A stretch of DNA of 5,269 nt from Paracoccaceae bacterium. Lineage in GTDB: Bacteria; Pseudomonadota; Alphaproteobacteria; Rhodobacterales; Rhodobacteraceae. The stretch covers positions 1 through 5,269 of the forward strand of contig JALXER010000227.1 of the NCBI GenBank assembly GCA_027069385.1, in the 5' to 3' direction. A program made the position numbers and the translations under genes. The number at the start of each line of letters is the position of its first letter. Within the stretch, counting starts at the first letter, position 1. The notes below the pieces were generated by a model, which was given only the letters and a program-made list of their open reading frames with translations, did not search any database and had not been told where the DNA came from. Shown one piece after another: positions 1 to 5,269 of the stretch.

Positions 1-1358
1 GGTATGAAAAAGACGACATGAACACCAGCGACATGCACCCGTTCATCCACCCGCTTCAGGCAGCGGTTGATCCGGCCTACGAATCCAAATCGGATTGGGA
101 AATCTTCAAACTGCTGGCCAAGCGCCTGTCGGAAATCGCCCCCGAAGTTCTGGGTGTCGAAACCGATATCGTGCAATTGCCCATGCAGCATGACAGCCCC
201 GGCGAGGTGGCACAGCCCACCGTGCAGGACTGGAAGAAAGGTGAATGCGATCTGATCCCGGGCAAAACCGCGCCCGCCTATATCGCCATAGAGCGCGACT
301 ATTCGCAAATCTATGACAAATACACCGCGATCGGGCCGTTGATGGATAAAATCGGCAATGGCGGCAAGGGCATCGCATGGGATACCAAAGTAGAGATGCA
401 GAACCTGCGCGACCTGAACGGTATTGTCACCGAGGATACCGTCGCCAAGGGGCTTCCCAAAATCGACACCGCGATTGACGCGGCCGAGATGATCCTGATG
501 CTGGCCCCCGAAACCAACGGGCAAGTTGCCGTGAAAGCGTGGGAACAGCTGGGTAATGCCACCGGCATTGACCATACCCATCTGGCCAAACCCAAAGAGG
601 ACGAGAAGATCCGGTTCCGCGACATTGCCGTGCAACCGCGTAAAATTATCTCGTCGCCCACATGGTCGGGGCTGGAGGACGAACATGTGTCCTATAACGC
701 CGGCTATACCAACGTCCACGAGTTGATCCCGTGGCGCACCGTTACCGGTCGCCAGCAACTGTATCAGGATCACCTGTGGATGCGGGCCTTTGGGGAATCT
801 TTCTGCGTCTATCGTCCGCCGGTTGACCTGAAAACCATCAACGCGACCGTACAGGATGACGCGAATGAACCGCATGTGGTGCTGAACTTTATCACACCGC
901 ACCAGAAATGGGGCATCCACTCGACCTATTCGGACAACCTGCACATGCTGACGCTGAACCGCGGCGGCCCTTGTGTCTGGATTTCCGAGGTCGATGCGAA
1001 AAAGGCCGGTATTGTCGATAATGACTGGATCGAGGCCTATAACGTCAACGGTGCGCTGGTCGCCCGTGCGGTGGTTTCGCAGCGCATGAAAGAAGGCACG
1101 ACCTTTATGTATCACGCGCAGGAAAAAATCGTGAACGTGCCGGGGTCTCAAAAAACCGGTATTCGCGGGGGGATCCACAACTCGGTTACCCGCACGACCG
1201 TAAAACCGACCCATATGATCGGCGCCTACGCGCAACAATCCTACGGGTTCAACTATTACGGCACCGTCGGGTCAAACCGCGATGAATTTGTGATCGTTCG
1301 CAAAATGAACAAAGTGGATTGGCTCGACCAACCCGCCAAAGTGGAGGCAGCAGAATAA
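1..1358 (+). CDS. narG: Respiratory nitrate reductase alpha subunit NarG, C-terminal part (5' end outside window)
   Basis: This is the catalytic molybdenum subunit, which reduces nitrate to nitrite on the cytoplasmic face of the membrane. The frame is open from base 3 without a start, and the visible residues (YEKDDMNTSDMHPFIHPL) match the interior of NarG, so the ATG at 18 is an internal methionine. About 451 residues are visible, roughly the last third of a protein usually near 1,250 residues. Recognisable NarG blocks are GECDLIPGKTAP (around 243-278), IGNGGKGIAW (351-380), SSPTWSGLEDEHVSYNAGY (651-707), HQKWGIHSTYSDN (900-938) and GGIHNSVTR (1167-1193). The last two lie in the C-terminal molybdopterin-dinucleotide binding domain. 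The N-terminal Tat-like leader remnant, the FS0 cluster and the Asp ligand of Mo lie upstream and cannot be checked. The frame is intact, and the TAA stop shares its last base with the narH ATG. The identification is very secure. Confidence 0.97.
   Translation, partial: YEKDDMNTSDMHPFIHPLQAAVDPAYESKSDWEIFKLLAKRLSEIAPEVLGVETDIVQLPMQHDSPGEVAQPTVQDWKKGECDLIPGKTAPAYIAIERDYSQIYDKYTAIGPLMDKIGNGGKGIAWDTKVEMQNLRDLNGIVTEDTVAKGLPKIDTAIDAAEMILMLAPETNGQVAVKAWEQLGNATGIDHTHLAKPKEDEKIRFRDIAVQPRKIISSPTWSGLEDEHVSYNAGYTNVHELIPWRTVTGRQQLYQDHLWMRAFGESFCVYRPPVDLKTINATVQDDANEPHVVLNFITPHQKWGIHSTYSDNLHMLTLNRGGPCVWISEVDAKKAGIVDNDWIEAYNVNGALVARAVVSQRMKEGTTFMYHAQEKIVNVPGSQKTGIRGGIHNSVTRTTVKPTHMIGAYAQQSYGFNYYGTVGSNRDEFVIVRKMNKVDWLDQPAKVEAAE
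1343..1347 (+). promoter_or_regulatory. Ribosome binding site of narH
   Basis: GGAGG lies 10 bases before the ATG at 1358, inside the last codons of narG. It decides the narH start. An in-frame TTG at 1319 would add 13 residues, but it has no good site, and those residues are absent from the usual NarH N-terminus, which begins MK(I/V)R. Confidence 0.75.
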
Positions 1359-2878
1359 TGAAAGTTCGTGCGCAAATAGGCATGGTGCTCAACCTCGATA
1401 AATGCATCGGGTGCCACACATGCTCTGTCACATGTAAAAACGTCTGGACCTCTCGGGACGGCGTTGAATACGCGTGGTTCAACAATGTCGAAACCAAGCC
1501 GGGTATCGGGTATCCCAAAGACTGGGAAAACCAGAAATCCTGGAATGGCGGCTGGACCCGCACCAAAGCGGGCAAGCTGATCCCCAAACAGGGGGCGAAA
1601 TGGCGGATTCTGGCCAATATCTTTGGCAACCCGAACCTGCCCGAAATCGACGACTATTACGAACCGTTCGATTTCGATTATGACCACCTGAAATCCGCCC
1701 CCCTGATGGAGCATTTCCCAACCGCGCGCCCGCGCTCCAAAGTATCGGGCGAACGGATGGAGAAAATCGAATGGGGCCCCAACTGGGAGGAAATCCTGGG
1801 CGGCGAGTTCGAAAAGCGTTCAAAGGATTACAACTTTGAAGGTGTGCAGAAAGAAATGTATGGTGAATATGAAAACACCTTCATGATGTACCTGCCCCGG
1901 CTTTGCGAACACTGCCTGAACCCGACCTGTGTTGCCTCTTGTCCATCCGGCGCGATCTACAAGCGCGAGGAAGACGGCGTGGTGCTGATCGACCAGGACA
2001 AATGTCGCGGTTGGCGCATGTGTATTTCCGGCTGTCCCTACAAAAAGATCTATTACAACTGGGAATCCGGCAAATCGGAAAAATGCACCTTCTGTTACCC
2101 GCGGATCGAAAGCGGGTTGCCGACGGTATGCTCCGAAACCTGCGTCGGGCGCATTCGTTACCTTGGTGTGATGCTGTATGACGCCGACAAAATCGGCGAC
2201 GCCGCCTCTATGGGCAGCGAGCAAGAGCTGTACGACGCCCAGCTGGATGTGTTCCTTGACCCCAATGATCCGGCGGTCATAGAGGCAGCCCGCGAAAGCG
2301 GTGTCCCCGAAGACTGGCTGGAAAGCGCGCGCAAGTCGCCGATCTGGAAAATGGCGATGGAATGGAAAATTGCCTTCCCGTTGCACCCGGAATATCGCAC
2401 CTTGCCGATGGTTTGGTATATCCCGCCGCTCAGCCCGATCCAGAACGCCGCCGAGGCGGGCAAGATCAGCGTCAATAACGGCATGCCCGATGTGCAATCG
2501 CTGCGCATTCCGGTGCGGTATCTGGCCAATATGCTGACCGCGGGCGACGAGGCCCCGGTGGTTTCGGCGCTGGAACGGATGCTGGCCATGCGCGGGTATA
2601 TGCGCTCCAAGCTGATTGACGGGGTAGTGGATAACGCCATCGCCGAGCAGGTTGGCATGACCCCGCTAGAGGTCGAGGACATGTATCACGTCATGTCGAT
2701 TGCCAATTACGAGGACCGCTTTGTCGTGCCCACCACGCACCGCGAAAATGTCGAGGATGCCTATGACTTGCGCGGTGGCTGCGGCTTTACCGACGGGAAC
2801 CAGTGTTCCACCGGCAATAGCGGCAAAAAGCTGTTCGGGTCGCGTAAATTCGTCGTTCCACAGGAGGCCGCAGAATGA
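1358..2878 (+). CDS. narH: Respiratory nitrate reductase beta subunit NarH (iron-sulfur electron transfer)
   Basis: NarH carries electrons from the NarI hemes to NarG through three [4Fe-4S] clusters and one [3Fe-4S] cluster, on the cytoplasmic side. The protein has 506 residues, against about 512 in E. coli. The four cysteine groups are complete: C16/C19/C22/C26; C183/C186/C191/C195; C216/W219/C222/C226; and C243/C246/C258/C262. Tryptophan W219 replaces a cysteine in the third group. This is the known signature of the [3Fe-4S] site in NarH and not a defect. The conserved blocks HPEYRTLPMVWY (343-354), NYEDRFVVP (450-458) and GCGFT (474-478) follow. There is no signal peptide or membrane segment, as expected. 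The start at 1358 gives MKVRAQIGMVLNLDKC, matching the family N-terminus. The gene overlaps narG by 1 base and narJ by 4 bases (ATGA), which suggests coupled translation and 1:1 supply of the two catalytic subunits. A Nitrobacter-type nitrite oxidoreductase beta subunit is related, but the gene order G-H-J-I without an insertion favours nitrate reductase. Confidence 0.98.
   Translation: MKVRAQIGMVLNLDKCIGCHTCSVTCKNVWTSRDGVEYAWFNNVETKPGIGYPKDWENQKSWNGGWTRTKAGKLIPKQGAKWRILANIFGNPNLPEIDDYYEPFDFDYDHLKSAPLMEHFPTARPRSKVSGERMEKIEWGPNWEEILGGEFEKRSKDYNFEGVQKEMYGEYENTFMMYLPRLCEHCLNPTCVASCPSGAIYKREEDGVVLIDQDKCRGWRMCISGCPYKKIYYNWESGKSEKCTFCYPRIESGLPTVCSETCVGRIRYLGVMLYDADKIGDAASMGSEQELYDAQLDVFLDPNDPAVIEAARESGVPEDWLESARKSPIWKMAMEWKIAFPLHPEYRTLPMVWYIPPLSPIQNAAEAGKISVNNGMPDVQSLRIPVRYLANMLTAGDEAPVVSALERMLAMRGYMRSKLIDGVVDNAIAEQVGMTPLEVEDMYHVMSIANYEDRFVVPTTHRENVEDAYDLRGGCGFTDGNQCSTGNSGKKLFGSRKFVVPQEAAE
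2862..2867 (+). promoter_or_regulatory. Ribosome binding site of narJ
   Basis: A full AGGAGG lies 7 bases before the narJ ATG at 2875, embedded in the codons for the last residues of NarH (QEAAE). It supports the 4-base-overlap start. Its surroundings are nearly identical to the narG/narH junction. Confidence 0.75.
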
Positions 2879-3588
2879 GCAAGACATTCAAAGCCCTGTC
2901 GGCCCTGCTGACCTATCCCGGCGACGAGTTGAAAGCCGCCGTCGGAGAGATCCGCAGCATCCTGATAGACGAGGCAATCCTGTCGGACGATGCCATTCTT
3001 TCGCTTCAGCCCCTGCTGGCCGAATTGGAAGAACTGGACATCTATGAACTGCAAGAACGCTATGTTCTGCTGTTTGACCGCTCGCGCACCCTGTCGCTCA
3101 ACCTGTTCGAACATGTGCACGGCGACAGCCGTGACCGTGGACCGGCCATGGTTGACCTGCTGGAAACCTATCGCGCCGGCGGGTTTGACCTGCAAAGCAC
3201 CGAGTTGCCCGACCACCTGCCGATTCTGCTGGAATTCGCGTCCCAGCGCCCCCTGGCCGAGGCCCGCGACCTGATGCGGGATGCGGGGCATATCATTGCC
3301 GCCCTTGGCGAACGTCTGGCGCGCCGCGAAAGCACCTATGCGCCGCTGTTCATCGGTTTGGCCGAGTTTGCCGGGGTTGACCCGGGCGACAAACTGGTGG
3401 CCGAGTTGCTGACCGTCAAGGACGACAACCCCGAAGATCTGGAAAAGCTCGACGAAGTATGGGAAGAGGCCGAAGTCACCTTTGGCCCCGATCCCGAAGC
3501 CGGGTGTCCCGTGTCTCGCGACATGCTCGCCAATATCGACAAACTAACGCCCAAAGCCCAGCCCGAATGGGTTGGCGCCAACAAATAG
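2875..3588 (+). CDS. narJ: Nitrate reductase assembly chaperone NarJ (molybdenum cofactor insertion)
   Basis: NarJ is a cytoplasmic, system-specific chaperone of the TorD/NarJ helical family. In E. coli it binds apo-NarG, is needed for molybdenum cofactor insertion and correct membrane attachment, and is not part of the final enzyme. The 237 residues match the usual length (236 in E. coli). The family core is clear: LLFDRSRTLSLNLFEHVHGD at 65-84, continuing SRDRG to 89, then ELPDHLP at 110-116 and LDEVWEEAEVTFGP at 192-205. The N-terminal LSALLTYP (8-15) matches the usual NarJ opening. The protein is acidic, with no signal peptide or membrane segment. The start is fixed by AGGAGG at 2862-2867 and by the ATGA overlap with narH. 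The stop TAG contributes two bases to the narI ribosome site. No truncation or odd residue was seen. Confidence 0.96.
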   Translation: MSKTFKALSALLTYPGDELKAAVGEIRSILIDEAILSDDAILSLQPLLAELEELDIYELQERYVLLFDRSRTLSLNLFEHVHGDSRDRGPAMVDLLETYRAGGFDLQSTELPDHLPILLEFASQRPLAEARDLMRDAGHIIAALGERLARRESTYAPLFIGLAEFAGVDPGDKLVAELLTVKDDNPEDLEKLDEVWEEAEVTFGPDPEAGCPVSRDMLANIDKLTPKAQPEWVGANK

Positions 3589-3592
3589 GAGG
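3587..3592 (+). promoter_or_regulatory. Ribosome binding site of narI, overlapping the narJ stop codon
   Basis: AGGAGG begins with the last two bases of the narJ TAG stop and lies 5 bases before the narI ATG at 3598. A ribosome ending narJ therefore sits on the narI site, which favours coupling across the only non-overlapping junction in the cluster (9-base gap). Confidence 0.75.
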
Positions 3593-3597
3593 CGAAC

Positions 3598-4281
3598 ATG
3601 CATCAGTTTCTTTACGGAATCTATCCCTATATTGCCCTGACGGTTCTGGCCGTCGGCAGCATCGCGCGCTACGAGCGCGACCCCTACACCTGGAAATCCA
3701 GCTCCAGCCAGCTCTTGCGCCGCAAGCAGCTGATCGTTGGCTCGGTGCTGTTCCATGTGGGCGTATTGGCCATCTTTGGCGGCCATCTGGTCGGCTTGCT
3801 GACCCCGTTGTCGGTCTGGGATGCTTTGGGCGTCAGCCATGGTGCCAAACAGATGATCGCCATCGTACTTGGCGGCGTCGCCGGTATCTCGGCGCTGATC
3901 GGCGGGTTGATGCTGGCGCATCGCCGGTTGACCGACCCGCGGGTGCGGGCCACATCCAGCCTGGCCGATACGATGATCATTCTGTTGTTGCTGGCCCAAT
4001 TGGTGCTGGGTCTAATGACGATCTTTGTCAGCCTTGGCCATCTGGACGGCCACGAAATGACCAAATTCATGGCATGGGCCAGCGGTATCTTTACCTTTGA
4101 CGGCAATGCCGCCAGCTATATCGAAGATGCAAACATCCTGTTCAAGATCCATATCTTCCTTGGCCTGACGATCTTTTTGATCTTCCCGTTCACCCGGTTG
4201 GTGCATATGCTCTCGGCCCCGATCCGCTATATCTGGCGGCCCGGTTTCCAGATCGTGCGCACCCGCAAAGGCAAAAGCTGA
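3598..4281 (+). CDS. narI: Respiratory nitrate reductase gamma subunit NarI (membrane cytochrome b)
   Basis: NarI is the integral membrane diheme cytochrome b that oxidises quinol and anchors NarGH at the inner membrane. It has 227 residues (225 in E. coli). Five hydrophobic segments are visible at about 6-24, 45-69, 84-106, 122-146 and 179-205. The four expected heme ligands are present: H53 and H63 in LFHVGVLAIFGGH (second helix), and H185 (FKIHIFLG) and H203 (TRLVH) in the last helix. Other family marks are IYPYIA near the N-terminus, PRVRATS (114-120) in the loop after the third helix, and HLDG (148-151). The N-terminus begins directly before the first helix with no cleaved signal, as is normal for NarI. 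The TGA stop overlaps the ATG of the isomerase gene by one base (TGATG). The protein is intact and the call is secure. Confidence 0.97.
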   Translation: MHQFLYGIYPYIALTVLAVGSIARYERDPYTWKSSSSQLLRRKQLIVGSVLFHVGVLAIFGGHLVGLLTPLSVWDALGVSHGAKQMIAIVLGGVAGISALIGGLMLAHRRLTDPRVRATSSLADTMIILLLLAQLVLGLMTIFVSLGHLDGHEMTKFMAWASGIFTFDGNAASYIEDANILFKIHIFLGLTIFLIFPFTRLVHMLSAPIRYIWRPGFQIVRTRKGKS

Positions 4282-5090
4282 TGAGCGCGCTTATGCCCGC
4301 CGTCAGCGTGAACGGCACAGAAATCACCTCGGCGGCAATTGCTGCCGAGGCCCAGAACCATAATGCCCCGGCTGATAAGCCGGGTTACGCGTGGCGCGCC
4401 GCCGCCCGCGCACTGGTGATCCGCCAGTTGATGCTGGACAAGGCCGCCGAATTCGGCTTTGCCCCCGACCCGCAAGAACTGGCCCCGGGCAAGGTGGAAA
4501 CCGACGAGGAATCCCTGATCCGCCAGGTTGCCGAGCAAGAGATCGACGCGGAACCAGTCAGTGATGATGCCTGTCAGGCAATTTTTGACAAACAACCCGA
4601 GCTTTTCCGCTCGCCCGATCTGTTTCAACCCGCCCATATCCTGTTTCCGGCCAAGCCCGACGACATGGCCGCGCGGGCCGAAGCTAAAACCAACGCAGAT
4701 ATGATACTGGCAAAAGTGCTCGACAATCCCAAAACCTTTGGAACGCTGGCCCGCGAAGTCTCGGCCTGCCCGTCCAAAGAAAATGGCGGCGAACTGGGAC
4801 AACTGGCCAGTGGCGATACGGTGCCCGAATTCGAAGAGGTGCTGGCAATCCTGAACCCCGGCGAAATCCACCCCGAAGTGGTCTCGACCCGCTTTGGGTT
4901 TCACATTATCCGGATGGATGAAAAGGTCAAAGGCGACGCCCTGCCCTATGACGCGGTAAAACCGGCAATCCGGCAGAAGCTGGAACAGGTGGCATGGATC
5001 AAAGCCGCCAATACCTATACCCGCGATCTGGTCGAGAGTGCAGAAATAACCGGCATCGATTTTACCACCCCCATCGGCGACGCCGCTTAA
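4281..5090 (+). CDS. Parvulin-type (NifM-like) peptidyl-prolyl cis-trans isomerase of the nar operon
   Basis: This gene encodes a predicted prolyl isomerase of 269 residues. The first ~110 residues are a helical NifM/SurA-like region (VNGTEI at 10-15, ALVIRQLMLDKAAEFGF at 44-60, FRSPDLFQPAHILF at 109-122). The parvulin domain spans about 115-214. Likely active-site residues are H119 (AHILF), C163 (CPSKENGGELGQL), F184 (VPEF) and H208 (RFGFHII); they match the His/Cys/Phe/His pattern of E. coli PpiC. A tail of about 55 residues follows. There is no signal peptide or membrane helix, so it should stay in the cytoplasm, unlike SurA or PpiD. The start overlaps the narI stop (TGATG) with only a weak AAAGG at 4267-4271, so it probably depends on ribosomes finishing narI. 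From memory, a related gene follows narI in Pseudomonas, and a similar gene (nxrX) sits in the Nitrobacter nxr operon. A role in NarG/NarH folding is inference from this linkage. The isomerase family call itself is secure. Confidence 0.92.
   Translation: MSALMPAVSVNGTEITSAAIAAEAQNHNAPADKPGYAWRAAARALVIRQLMLDKAAEFGFAPDPQELAPGKVETDEESLIRQVAEQEIDAEPVSDDACQAIFDKQPELFRSPDLFQPAHILFPAKPDDMAARAEAKTNADMILAKVLDNPKTFGTLAREVSACPSKENGGELGQLASGDTVPEFEEVLAILNPGEIHPEVVSTRFGFHIIRMDEKVKGDALPYDAVKPAIRQKLEQVAWIKAANTYTRDLVESAEITGIDFTTPIGDAA
4327..4350 (+). other. Strong stem-loop near the 5' end of the isomerase gene
   Basis: CCTCGGCGGC (4327-4336) pairs with GCTGCCGAGG (4341-4350) around an AATT loop. This gives a 10-bp stem with one G-U pair (4334/4343). 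It starts 46 bases downstream of the isomerase ATG and of the narI stop. No T-run follows, so it is not an intrinsic terminator. It could slow ribosomes or protect or define the 3' end of a processed narGHJI message. It may equally be a by-product of the alanine-rich codons it lies in (S-A-A-I-A-A-E). The pairing is seen directly; any function is inferred. Confidence 0.35.
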
Positions 5091-5115
5091 CTCGAACCGG
5101 GCGCTCCCGCAGTCC

Positions 5116-5154
5116 AGCCTTGTGTTTGGCAAGCCAAACACAAGGCTTCCCTTT
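5116..5154 (+). terminator. Probable intrinsic terminator of the nar operon
   Basis: AGCCTTGTGTTTGGC (5116-5130) and its exact reverse complement (5133-5147) form a perfect 15-base inverted repeat separated by AA. In RNA this gives about 14 base pairs with a 4-base CAAG loop. A pyrimidine stretch TTCCCTTT (5147-5154) follows, weaker than an ideal T-run. It begins 26 bases after the isomerase stop. No T-rich stretch lies on the other side, so it would act on the + strand only. Position and structure fit the end of the nar transcript. Confidence 0.75.
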
Positions 5155-5245
5155 GGGCCGGGCCGCCCTGCGGGCGGTAGGGGGGCGTTCCGCCCCCTCG
5201 CGACATACGTCGCTCCCCCCTGAGAGTATTTATGGAAGAATGAAG
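5155..5245 (+). repeat. Hairpin-rich intergenic element, Rhodobacteraceae-like repeat
   Basis: Only one copy is visible here, so calling it a repeat rests on memory. Three perfect small hairpins follow each other: CCGCCC-TGC-GGGCGG (5163-5177), GGGGGCG-TTC-CGCCCCC (5181-5197) and GCGAC-ATAC-GTCGC (5200-5213). A C-run (5215-5220) and the tail TGAGAGTATTTATGGAAGAATGAAG (5221-5245) follow. From memory, a similar layout (G/C-run hairpin, C-run, then a GAGTATTT...ATGAAG-like tail) recurs between genes in Rhodobacteraceae genomes. The hairpins are seen directly; the family assignment is recollection and inference. The tail also contains a GGAAG just before an ATG, so it may double as the leader of the next gene. 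Confidence 0.45.
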
Positions 5246-5269
5246 ATGCAGGTGCGTGCAGGGTTGGCG

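Noticed and set aside
1319..1357. TTG start for narH giving 13 extra residues
   Set aside because: The ATG at 1358 has GGAGG at a suitable distance and gives the family N-terminus. The extra residues overlap narG and have no counterpart in NarH.
18..1358. Reading narG as a complete 446-residue gene starting at 18
   Set aside because: The frame continues upstream to the window edge with residues matching internal NarG. No ribosome site or family start is present at 18.
1820..2497. Reverse-strand open frame of 225 codons opposite narH
   Set aside because: It is antisense to the cysteine-rich core of NarH and shows no recognisable protein features. Such shadows are common in GC-rich genes.
1358..2878. 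NarH missing a cysteine in its third cluster group (W219)
   Set aside because: Tryptophan at this place is the normal NarH state for the [3Fe-4S] cluster, so it is not an anomaly.
5098..5109. Small hairpin CGGG-CGCT-CCCG just after the isomerase stop
   Set aside because: Four base pairs are expected by chance in GC-rich sequence, and no T-run or other context supports a role.
4227..5141. Long reverse-strand open frame of 304 codons opposite the isomerase gene
   Set aside because: It is antisense to narI and a well-supported parvulin gene, begins inside the terminator hairpin, lacks a ribosome site, and its composition looks like a shadow of GC-biased codons.
5240..5269. Possible start of a downstream gene (ATG at 5240 or 5246, reading MKMQVRAGLA to the edge)
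   Set aside because: GGAAG precedes it closely, but only ten codons are visible and the ATGAAG belongs to the repeat-like tail. It is too short to support a call.
5091..5269. FNR/NarR-type binding site for a downstream promoter
   Set aside because: No TTGAT-N4-ATCAA-like palindrome was seen. The clear palindromes here are the terminator-like and hairpin structures.

Overview
The window holds the 3' part of a respiratory nitrate reductase operon, narG(partial)-narH-narJ-narI, followed directly by a gene for a cytoplasmic parvulin-type (NifM-like) peptidyl-prolyl isomerase. All genes are on the + strand. Behind them lies a short non-coding region with a probable terminator and a hairpin-rich intergenic element. 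The proteins are the membrane-bound, cytoplasm-facing NarGHI type and align closely with my memory of the E. coli proteins. The moderately GC-rich codon use, strong GGAGG ribosome sites and the style of the 3' intergenic sequence suggest an alphaproteobacterium, most likely a marine member of the Rhodobacteraceae (Roseobacter group). That placement is inference; no taxonomic marker is present.

Layout: 1-1358 is the C-terminal part of NarG, the molybdenum catalytic subunit, cut by the window edge. 1358-2878 is NarH, the four-cluster iron-sulfur subunit. 2875-3588 is NarJ, the assembly chaperone. 3598-4281 is NarI, the diheme membrane cytochrome b. 4281-5090 is the isomerase. 5091-5269 has no convincing gene. 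It contains a long perfect inverted repeat (likely operon terminator), then three small hairpins and a tail that resembles a repeated intergenic element of Rhodobacteraceae.

How the genes work together: NarI takes electrons from quinol at the membrane and passes them through its two b hemes to the NarH clusters and on to the molybdenum cofactor in NarG, where nitrate is reduced to nitrite. NarJ matures the apo-enzyme and then leaves. The isomerase has no export signal, so it would act in the cytoplasm, where NarG and NarH fold. Its placement suggests a role in Nar maturation, which is unproven here. The genes are packed tightly: overlaps of 1, 4 and 1 bases and a single 9-base gap, which points to one transcript with coupled translation. 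The operon promoter and its regulatory sites lie upstream of the window.

No clearly new biological system is visible. The points most worth a second look are the isomerase, the near-identical coupling modules at the narG/narH and narH/narJ junctions, a strong stem-loop early in the isomerase gene, and the structured intergenic element after the terminator.
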